DNA from: an uncultured Pseudomonadota bacterium
GTDB taxonomy: Bacteria; Myxococcota_A; UBA796; CAJQPC01
NCBI GenBank assembly: GCA_937915955.1
Contig: CALGIB010000124.1
Span: 1 to 7,457, forward strand
Direction of reading: 5' to 3'
Length of the DNA: 7,457 nt
A program made the position numbers and the translations under genes. Below are positions 1 to 5,699 of this stretch, in pieces. Each line of letters opens with the position of its first letter. Positions within the stretch are counted from its first letter, which is position 1. The notes beneath the pieces were generated by a model. That model was not told the origin of the DNA. It worked only from the letters and a program-made list of their open reading frames with translations, and did not search any database.

Positions 1-132
1 CAGGGCGCGACCAAGCCAGCGACCATCTGCCAGGGCGCGACGGTGCAGGTCCCGCTGTTCATCACCCAGGGAGAGGTCATCCGCGTCGACACCCGCGAGG
101 GCGGCAAGTACGTCGGCCGCGTGAACGGCTAG
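1..132 (+). CDS. efp: Elongation factor P, C-terminal end (5' part outside window)
   Basis: Only the last 43 codons are present, ending in TAG at 130-132. The translation contains GATKPAT, VQVPLFITQGEVIRVDTR and GGKYVGRVNG, which is the conserved C-terminal OB-fold (domain III) of EF-P. EF-P binds between the ribosomal P and E sites and relieves stalling at consecutive prolines. The domain I loop that carries the modified lysine lies outside the window, so the modification type cannot be read directly. The gene directly downstream encodes the EF-P beta-lysine ligase, which implies the Lys-modified class of EF-P. The identity is clear from the domain III signature and the neighbour. Confidence 0.95.
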   Translation, partial: QGATKPATICQGATVQVPLFITQGEVIRVDTREGGKYVGRVNG

Positions 133-984
133 GTGGGCCGCCTGGGCGTACCAGAGCCCGCGCTGCTTCGGCGCCGGGCCACCTTGGTCCGCGCCCTCCG
201 CACCTGGCTCCACGACCAGGGCTTCGTCGAGATCGAGGTCCCCGTCCTGGTGCGCTCCCCTGCGCTCGAGGAGCACCTCGAGGCCCTCCGGGTGGGCGAG
301 CACGGCTACCTGCACACCTCGCCCGAGTTCGCCCTCAAGCGCGTGCTCGCCAGCGGTCTGCCCCGCATCTTCAGCCTCACGCCGTGCTTCCGGGCCGAGG
401 AGTGGGGCCCGCTGCACGCCACCGAGTTCACCATGCTCGAGTGGTACCGGATCGGCACGGACTACCGCGGCATCCTGGAGGACTGCGAGGCGCTCGCGGG
501 CGCCTGCGCGGCGGCTCTGGGCGTCGAGCTGCCCCCGGCGCGGCGGGCGACGGTGGCCGAGCTCTGGAGCGAGCTGGTCGGACGCCCGATGCCGTCGGAC
601 AGCACCGAGATGCTGCGGATCTGGGTCACCGAGGTCGAGCCCCGCCTGCTCCAGCCGACCTTCGTGCTGGACTACCCCGCCGACCAGTCCGCCTTCGCCG
701 TCGTCCGGGGCGCGGTGGCCGAGCGCTTCGAGCTGTACTGGCGGGGGGTCGAGCTGGCCAACGCCTTCACCGAGCTCCTGGACCCCTCCGAGCTGCTCGA
801 GCGCTGGACCCACAGCAACGAGGCGAGGATCGCCGCAGGCCGGTCCCCCTACCCCATCGACGAGCGCCTGATCGAAGCCGTCGGGCGCCACCCGCGAGCC
901 GGGGGGATCGCCCTGGGGGTGGACCGCCTGGCCATGCTGCTCCTGGGCGTGGACGACATCCGGCAGCTGCGGGTCCTGGGGTGA
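133..984 (+). CDS. epmA: EF-P--(R)-beta-lysine ligase EpmA (PoxA/GenX)
   Basis: This 283-residue protein is a class II lysyl-tRNA-synthetase paralogue without the anticodon-binding OB domain. The family activates (R)-beta-lysine with ATP and attaches it to the conserved lysine of EF-P. Visible motifs are a motif 1 region near 28-45, motif 2 with FRAEEWGPLHATEFTMLEWYR at 86-106, the substrate-pocket segment RGVELANAFTELLDP at 204-218 (E. coli KGIELANGFHELTD), and motif 3 GGIALGVDRLAML at 257-269. E. coli EpmA has 325 residues; here the region between motifs 2 and 3 and the extreme C-terminus are shorter. The GTG start follows the efp TAG with no spacer and is the most upstream start possible, because the same frame is closed by that TAG. 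No strong Shine-Dalgarno is seen, so coupling to efp translation is likely. EpmB, the lysine 2,3-aminomutase partner, is not in the window. A LysRS is unlikely because the N-terminal domain is absent. Confidence 0.93.
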   Translation: MGRLGVPEPALLRRRATLVRALRTWLHDQGFVEIEVPVLVRSPALEEHLEALRVGEHGYLHTSPEFALKRVLASGLPRIFSLTPCFRAEEWGPLHATEFTMLEWYRIGTDYRGILEDCEALAGACAAALGVELPPARRATVAELWSELVGRPMPSDSTEMLRIWVTEVEPRLLQPTFVLDYPADQSAFAVVRGAVAERFELYWRGVELANAFTELLDPSELLERWTHSNEARIAAGRSPYPIDERLIEAVGRHPRAGGIALGVDRLAMLLLGVDDIRQLRVLG

Positions 985-1673
985 TCCTGCTGCTGGCCTG
1001 CAACGCCGCGACCGGTCCCACCCAGGCTCAGCTCGTCGCCGAGGCGCTCGAGCGGCGCGAACCCGGGCTCTGCGCCGGGCTGTCCAGCGCGCTCGCCCGA
1101 GGTGACTGTCAGCTCGCCGCCGGCGCCGACTGCGAGGCCGTCGAGCCCGGCCCCTTCCAGTTCGAGTGCCGCTTCCGGCTGGCCGAGTCCATGCGCGACG
1201 AGGACGCGGCCGTGAGCCTGTGTGGGCGGACGGGCCCCTACTCCGGGGACTGCTACACCCACCTCTTCCAGGACTTCGAGAACCTTGATCTGAGCCCGGG
1301 CGTCCGCTTCGATGAGGCCCTCGAGGTCGCCGAGTCCCGCGCCCTCCAGTACGAGCGGCTCGGCTCGGGGGGCTGGGGTCCACCCTGGGGCTGGTTCTGG
1401 CGGCGCCTGTTCGAAGAGCAGTCCGTCATCGACCTGGACCAGTGCCTGCCCTACGTCGACGAGGACCTCCGCCGCTGCCTGCGCGGCGCGGCCTCGATGC
1501 TGCAGCTGGCCTGGCGGAGGGAGCTGTCCACGAGGCCGCGGGCCTGGTGCGGGCTGGAGCTGGAGGAGGTCCATGCGACCGCACGGGCGCGCGGCGGCCT
1601 GGCCTGGACTCGAGAGCCCCGACTGGACGCGGTCGTGCGAGCTGAGCTGGAGGGCTGCCCGGAGACGCGCTGA
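981..1673 (+). CDS. Cysteine-rich putative lipoprotein, unknown function
   Basis: A GTG start at 981 overlaps the epmA stop (GTGA), giving a 230-residue product. The protein begins MILLLACNAATG, which reads as a minimal lipoprotein signal: five hydrophobic residues and a lipobox LLAC with Cys7. The basic n-region expected of a signal peptide is missing, and I find no in-frame start in the nearby upstream codons, which run inside epmA. Ten further cysteines lie at 31, 43, 51, 63, 81, 91, 155, 166, 190 and 226, an even number compatible with five disulfides in an oxidising compartment. A tryptophan-rich patch (GGWGPPWGWFWRR) lies at 130-142. I do not recognise the family. Cys-rich secreted proteins of this style are common in Myxococcota, which is general knowledge and not a match. 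The overlap suggests co-expression with efp-epmA, but nothing shows a shared function. Lipidation and export are inferred. Confidence 0.75.
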   Translation: MILLLACNAATGPTQAQLVAEALERREPGLCAGLSSALARGDCQLAAGADCEAVEPGPFQFECRFRLAESMRDEDAAVSLCGRTGPYSGDCYTHLFQDFENLDLSPGVRFDEALEVAESRALQYERLGSGGWGPPWGWFWRRLFEEQSVIDLDQCLPYVDEDLRRCLRGAASMLQLAWRRELSTRPRAWCGLELEEVHATARARGGLAWTREPRLDAVVRAELEGCPETR

Positions 1674-1688
1674 GCGGGCTCAGCCCGC
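1674..1688. terminator. GC hairpin at the convergent gene junction, possible bidirectional terminator
   Basis: The 15-base sequence gcgggctcagcccgc forms a perfect 6-bp GC stem (1674-1679 with 1683-1688) closed by the loop TCA at 1680-1682. It starts immediately after the lipoprotein TGA (1671-1673), and its loop is the stop codon of the convergent hsp70 (TGA on the minus strand). Position and symmetry suit a bidirectional transcription end. Neither side has a T-tract, so it is not a canonical intrinsic terminator, and in GC-rich DNA such a hairpin could arise by chance. Confidence 0.35.
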
Positions 1689-4184
1689 GGCCTGACTCTC
1701 GAGCTCGTCGAGCAGCTCGTAGGCGCGCTCGCGCTCCGCCGAGGTCAGCCGGTACTCGACCTCCATGCCCTTCTGCTGGCCCTCGGCCAGGGCCCGCTTG
1801 CGAGAGGACCAGGTGACCACGCCGCTGAGCGCCACCGGCTGGCGGACACCCGGGACGCTGATCTCGAAGACCACGTCGCGCTGTTCCTTCAGGGGCTTCT
1901 CCGCCTTGATGAAGGTGGAGCCGCGATCCAGGTTCTCCCGGTACTCGCGCACGAAGGCCGAGGCGGTCCGGTAGCTGATCTTCAGGCGCGCGGGCTTGCG
2001 GGCCGAGCGGTCCGCCGTGGGCGGCGGAGGGGGAGGCGGTGGCTCCGGCTCGGGTTCGGGCTCGTCGAAGGCGTCGTCCGGGTAGAACAGGTCCTCCTCG
2101 AGCAGGGCCGGGCGGAGCTCGGACTCGTCGATGTCGATCGGCACCAGGTCCTGGTGATCCAGCTTCGAGGGCACCGACAGGTCGTCCTGGAAGGCGTCGA
2201 AGGCGTCGTCCGGCAGGTCCAAGGGCTCGAGATCCAGCGCGGGCGCGAAGACCTCGGTCTCGTCCTCGCCCAGGCCCGGGCTGATGCGCGCCGGGCCCGC
2301 GAAGAGTTCGTCCTCGGGCAGGTCCGGCGGGATGTCCTCGGGCATCGCCTCGAAGTCCTCGAGGGGCTCCAGATCGTCCAGCTCGGGCATCTGGATGGCG
2401 GACTTTCGCTGGACCGGGCGAGGAGCCGGGGCAAGCTCCGGCACCTCGGGCATGGGGGGCGGCTCTTCGAAGGCGGTCGGCGACGGCTCGGCGTCCGGCG
2501 CCGAGCCCACGGCGGGCGTGGGCTTGTTGCGACCAGTCAGGCTGGCGAACAGCCCCGACAGGAAACCACCTCCCCCCGGCTCGGCCGCGGCGGGCATCTC
2601 GCGGGGCAGGTCGCGGTCACCCAGCGCCGTCTTCAGCTCCTGCTCGCGCGCGATGTCGGCCTCGTCCGGGAGGGCGGGGTCCATGGCGCGTTCGCCGTAG
2701 TTCCGGATCGTCAGCTGCTTCCGGTCGCCCGTGATGCGGTCGATCGCCGTGGTGTGCAGCATCCCGTTGGCGTCGATGCGGAACGTGACGTCGATCTTGC
2801 GCTCGAGGCGCGCGGCCGAGCGAAGGTTGTCGAGCACGAACTCACCCAGGCGCTCGTTCTCGGCGGCCACTCGCGAGACACCCTGGCGGACGCTGATCCG
2901 GGCGCGCTCCTGGTTGTCCGAGGCCGTCGTGAACACGCGGGTCTTCGTGAAGGGGATGCGCGTGTTCCGCTCGATGATGGTCGAGAAGAAGCCTCCCGCG
3001 CTCTCGATGCCCAGGTCGAAGGGGGTCACGTCGATGAGGAGCGTGTTGCTCAGCTCCGGCGAGTCCAGGCTCTGGGCGTGGACGGCGGCGCCGATGGCCA
3101 CGACCTCCTCCGGGTGGACGCTGCGGCTGGCGTCGCGGCCGAAGAGCGCCGAGATCGCCTCGCGGACACGCGGCATCCGCGTCTGCCCGCCGACCAGGAC
3201 CACGTCGTCCATCTGGTGCAGCTGCAGGCCCGCCATGTTCACCGCTTCGCGGGTGACGGAGATGCTGCCCTCGACGAGGTCCTCGACCAGCCCCTCGAGC
3301 TGCTGGCGTGTCAGCGCCATCTCGAGGTTCCGGGTGGGCGTGACCCGAGGCACCAACACCGAGACGCGGTCGCTGAAGGAGAGCTCGCACTTGGCGCGCT
3401 CGGCCGCGTCCTTGAGCCGCTGGAGCGCCGTGGCGTCCTCGCGCAGGTCGACACGGTGCTCGGCCAGGAACTGGTCGGCGAGCCAGTCCACGATGCGCAG
3501 GTCGAAGTCCTCCCCGCCCAGGTAGGTGTCGCCCGAGGTCGCCAGGACCTCGTACACCCCGTTGGACAGGTGCAGGACGGACACGTCGAAGGTGCCGCCG
3601 CCCAGGTCGAAGATCACGATGTTGCGCTCGACGTCCTTTCGGAAGCCGTAGGCCAGCGCGGCCGCGGTGGGCTCGTTCAGCAGACGATCGCAGCGCAGGC
3701 CGGCCAGGCGCGCGGCCTCCATCGTGGCGGCCCGCTGGCTGTGGTTGAAGTAGGCCGGCACGGTGATGACGGCGTCCTCGACCTTCTCGCCGACGGCGCG
3801 CTCGGCGATCTGCTTGGCCACCTTCAGGATGATGGCGCTGACCTCGGCCGGGGACATCGGCGTGTCGCCCAGCAGGACGTGGGCCTCGCCCTCGGGACCG
3901 GGGACGACCTTGTAGGGCATCCGTCGGGCGGTGTCGCGGGCCTGCTTGCTGTCGTACCGGCGGCCCATGAGCCGCTTGACGGCGTACACGGTGGAGCCCG
4001 GATCCGTGAGGATGCGGTTCTTCGCCGCCTGACCGACGATGTACGAGCCGTCGCTCTTCTGGCAGACGACGCTGGGGAGCACCTTGTACCCCTTCTCGTC
4101 CTCGAGCACCTTCGGCCGGCCCTTCACGAAGACCGCGACGGCGGTGTTCGTCGTGCCGAGATCGATGCCGATCGTCACGCCCAC
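1680..4184 (-). CDS. Hsp70/DnaK-family protein with C-terminal PilZ domain
   Basis: The 834-residue product has an Hsp70 nucleotide-binding domain at about 1-375: phosphate 1 IGIDLGTTNT at 5-14, Lys70, NEPTAAALAYG at 170-180 with Glu171, phosphate 2 FDLGGGTFDVSV at 192-203 with Thr198, and the adenosine motif VVLVGGQTRMPRV at 328-340. An interdomain linker (LLIDVTPFDLGIE, 382-394) and a complete substrate-binding beta domain (to about 495) follow. ATPase and client binding are therefore probably intact. The long helical lid of DnaK is missing; only a short helical stretch (about 505-522) is left. Residues 530-725 are acidic and proline-rich and appear disordered, with PDDAFD twice and eight consecutive prolines at 715-722. 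Residues about 727-830 form a PilZ domain of the TIGR02266-like type (RKPAR, NLDRGS, FEISVPG, GMEVEYR). GTG at 4184 is preferred because GGAG lies 8 nt upstream; GTG at codon 3 is the alternative. The gene lies 32 bp downstream of purF. No dnaJ or grpE is nearby, so it is probably a specialised paralogue and not the housekeeping DnaK. Confidence 0.92.
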   Translation of the reverse strand: MGVTIGIDLGTTNTAVAVFVKGRPKVLEDEKGYKVLPSVVCQKSDGSYIVGQAAKNRILTDPGSTVYAVKRLMGRRYDSKQARDTARRMPYKVVPGPEGEAHVLLGDTPMSPAEVSAIILKVAKQIAERAVGEKVEDAVITVPAYFNHSQRAATMEAARLAGLRCDRLLNEPTAAALAYGFRKDVERNIVIFDLGGGTFDVSVLHLSNGVYEVLATSGDTYLGGEDFDLRIVDWLADQFLAEHRVDLREDATALQRLKDAAERAKCELSFSDRVSVLVPRVTPTRNLEMALTRQQLEGLVEDLVEGSISVTREAVNMAGLQLHQMDDVVLVGGQTRMPRVREAISALFGRDASRSVHPEEVVAIGAAVHAQSLDSPELSNTLLIDVTPFDLGIESAGGFFSTIIERNTRIPFTKTRVFTTASDNQERARISVRQGVSRVAAENERLGEFVLDNLRSAARLERKIDVTFRIDANGMLHTTAIDRITGDRKQLTIRNYGERAMDPALPDEADIAREQELKTALGDRDLPREMPAAAEPGGGGFLSGLFASLTGRNKPTPAVGSAPDAEPSPTAFEEPPPMPEVPELAPAPRPVQRKSAIQMPELDDLEPLEDFEAMPEDIPPDLPEDELFAGPARISPGLGEDETEVFAPALDLEPLDLPDDAFDAFQDDLSVPSKLDHQDLVPIDIDESELRPALLEEDLFYPDDAFDEPEPEPEPPPPPPPPTADRSARKPARLKISYRTASAFVREYRENLDRGSTFIKAEKPLKEQRDVVFEISVPGVRQPVALSGVVTWSSRKRALAEGQQKGMEVEYRLTSAERERAYELLDELESQAAG

Positions 4185-4192
4185 GTGTGCCG

Positions 4193-4196
4193 CTCC
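4193..4196 (-). promoter_or_regulatory. Ribosome binding site of the hsp70-pilZ gene
   Basis: GGAG on the minus strand lies 8 nt before the GTG at 4184. This spacing supports that start over the second in-frame GTG at 4178, which would be 14 nt away. Confidence 0.6.
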
Positions 4197-4215
4197 AGAA
4201 CAAAAGAGACGCGGG

Positions 4216-4221
4216 ACTATA
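4216..4221 (-). promoter_or_regulatory. Possible -10 element ahead of hsp70-pilZ
   Basis: TATAGT on the minus strand matches the sigma-70 -10 consensus in five of six bases and stands out in GC-rich DNA. It overlaps the purF stop codon (TAG at 4219-4217) and lies about 31 nt before the hsp70 start codon. No good -35 element is seen: the best nearby is TTCCAG at 4246-4241, with a 19-nt spacer. It could give hsp70 its own transcript in addition to read-through from purF, but the match may be chance. Confidence 0.2.
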
Positions 4222-5614
4222 CCGTGTCCACCGCTCTGCCCTGGAACAGCGGGAGCTGGGGCAGCTCCGTGTCGGTCCTGGGAGCCACCGGATAGCGCCC
4301 GGAGAAGCAGGCATCACAGTACTGGTCGGCCTCGTGCCCGAGCGGCTGCCGCAGCGCTTCGAGCGACAGATAGGCCAGGCTGTCCGCGCCCACGAACGCG
4401 CAGATCTCGTCCACCTTGAGGCGGTGCGCGATGAGCTCCTCCTGGTCGGGCGTGTCGATGCCGTAGAAGCAGCTGGCGATGATGGGCGGACTGCAGATGC
4501 GCAGGTGCACCTCGCGGGCGCCCGCCTCGCGCAGCAGCCGCACGATCTTGCGGCTGGTGGTGCCGCGAACGATGGAGTCGTCGACCACCACCAGGCGCTT
4601 GCCCTCGATCACCGACCGCACCGGCGAGAGCTTGAGCTTCACGCCGAAGTCGCGGATCTGCTGGTCGGGCTCGATGAAGGTGCGGCCGACGTAGTGGCTG
4701 CGGATCAGGCCCTGCTTGAAGACCAGCTTGGACTCGAAGCTGTAGCCCAGCGCCGAGGGCGTGCCGGAGTCGGGCACCGGCAGCACGACGTCCGCCTCGA
4801 CCGGCGCGGTGCGCGCCAGCAGGCGGCCCCAGTCGAACCGAGAGTCGTAGACGGGGCGGGCGAAGACCGTCGAGTTCGGACGGGCGAAGTACACGTGCTC
4901 GAAGATGCAGGCGCGGCGGGGCCGACGGGGGAAGGGGGTCAGCGAGGTCACACCGCGGCCGTCGACGATGACCATCTCGCCCGGGGCCACCTCGCGCTCG
5001 AAGCGGGCCCCCAGCAGCTCCAGCGCGGTGGTCTCCGAGGCGAAGACCGTCGCGTCGCCGAGGCGCCCCATCACCAACGGACGGAAGCCCCTGGGGTCGC
5101 GCACGGCGACCATGCGGTCCTCGGTCATCAGGATCAGCGAGTAGGCGCCCTCGACCTGAAGCAGCGCGTCCACCAGTCGGTTGACGAAGGTGGCCTGCTG
5201 GCTGGTCGCGAGCAGGTGGAGGATGACCTCGGTGTCCGAGGACGTCGCGAAGATGGAGCCTCGGTTCTCGAGCTGCTGGCGCAGAGCCATGGCGTTGACC
5301 AGGTTGCCGTTGTGGGCGATGGCCAGCTGGCCGTCCCGGTAGCGAACGACGAAGGGCTGCACGTTGCGCCGCGAGCTCTCCCCCGAGGTCGAGTAGCGCA
5401 CGTGGCCGACCGCCGCGTCGCCGGGCAGCTCGGCGAGGTCGCGCTCGCTGAAGATGTCGCCGACCAGCCCCAGAGCGCGATGCGCCCTCAGCGTGACCGT
5501 GTCGCTGACCGCGATCCCGGCGCCCTCCTGGCCCCGGTGCTGCAGCGCGTGCAGCCCCAGGTAGGCGAGCTTGGCGGCCTCGGGGTGGCCATGGATACCG
5601 ACGACGCCGCACAC
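4217..5614 (-). CDS. purF: Amidophosphoribosyltransferase (glutamine PRPP amidotransferase)
   Basis: PurF makes 5-phosphoribosylamine from PRPP and glutamine, the first committed step of de novo purine synthesis, in the cytoplasm. The 465-residue protein starts MCGVVGIHG, so Cys2 becomes the N-terminal glutaminase nucleophile after Met removal. The Ntn glutaminase half includes HRGQEGAGI (26-34), GHVRYSTSG (70-78) and HNGNLVN (101-107). The phosphoribosyltransferase half has PDSGTPSALGY (281-291) and the PRPP loop VVVDDSIVRGTTS (342-354). Cys236, Cys382 and the CDAC pair (433 and 436) align by context with the four [4Fe-4S] ligands of the Bacillus subtilis enzyme. The start is GTG. No start codon exists in frame between it and an upstream stop at 5690-5692, so there is no N-terminal propeptide, unlike B. 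subtilis PurF. The ribosome binding site is weak (GGGGTG, 4 nt spacing). It lies 85 bp downstream of purC. Confidence 0.96.
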   Translation of the reverse strand: MCGVVGIHGHPEAAKLAYLGLHALQHRGQEGAGIAVSDTVTLRAHRALGLVGDIFSERDLAELPGDAAVGHVRYSTSGESSRRNVQPFVVRYRDGQLAIAHNGNLVNAMALRQQLENRGSIFATSSDTEVILHLLATSQQATFVNRLVDALLQVEGAYSLILMTEDRMVAVRDPRGFRPLVMGRLGDATVFASETTALELLGARFEREVAPGEMVIVDGRGVTSLTPFPRRPRRACIFEHVYFARPNSTVFARPVYDSRFDWGRLLARTAPVEADVVLPVPDSGTPSALGYSFESKLVFKQGLIRSHYVGRTFIEPDQQIRDFGVKLKLSPVRSVIEGKRLVVVDDSIVRGTTSRKIVRLLREAGAREVHLRICSPPIIASCFYGIDTPDQEELIAHRLKVDEICAFVGADSLAYLSLEALRQPLGHEADQYCDACFSGRYPVAPRTDTELPQLPLFQGRAVDTV

Positions 5615-5699
5615 AGGGCACCCCGGGCTGGCCGACCTGCGCCGGCGGGAGGAGCAAGGGAGCGCCGATCGCGCAGTCCCCTGCCCTATTCAGCTGGCC
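5615..5699 (-). other. purC-purF intergenic spacer
   Basis: This 85-bp spacer separates the purC stop from the purF start. It contains short GC palindromes (CGCCGGCG at 5640-5647 and CGATCG) but no strong hairpin with a T-tract, no convincing promoter and no recognisable purine operator or riboswitch. Read-through from purC into purF is the simplest reading. Confidence 0.4.

Noticed and set aside
849..1574. A 241-codon minus-strand frame opposite epmA and the lipoprotein gene
   Set aside because: It overlaps epmA motif 3 and the Cys-rich protein, and its Leu/Glu/Gly/Ala-rich translation looks like a codon-bias shadow.
4214..4229. Hairpin GGAC/GTCC followed by a T-rich stretch after purF, as an intrinsic terminator
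   Set aside because: The stem is only 4 bp with an 8-nt loop, and the T-rich stretch is interrupted and separated from it, so it is too weak to call.
2154..4295. A 713-codon plus-strand open frame antisense to hsp70
   Set aside because: It mirrors hsp70 codons in GC-rich DNA, and its translation is low-complexity Val/Asp/Gly/Arg-rich with no recognisable domain. Long antisense frames opposite Hsp70 genes are a known oddity and not evidence of coding.
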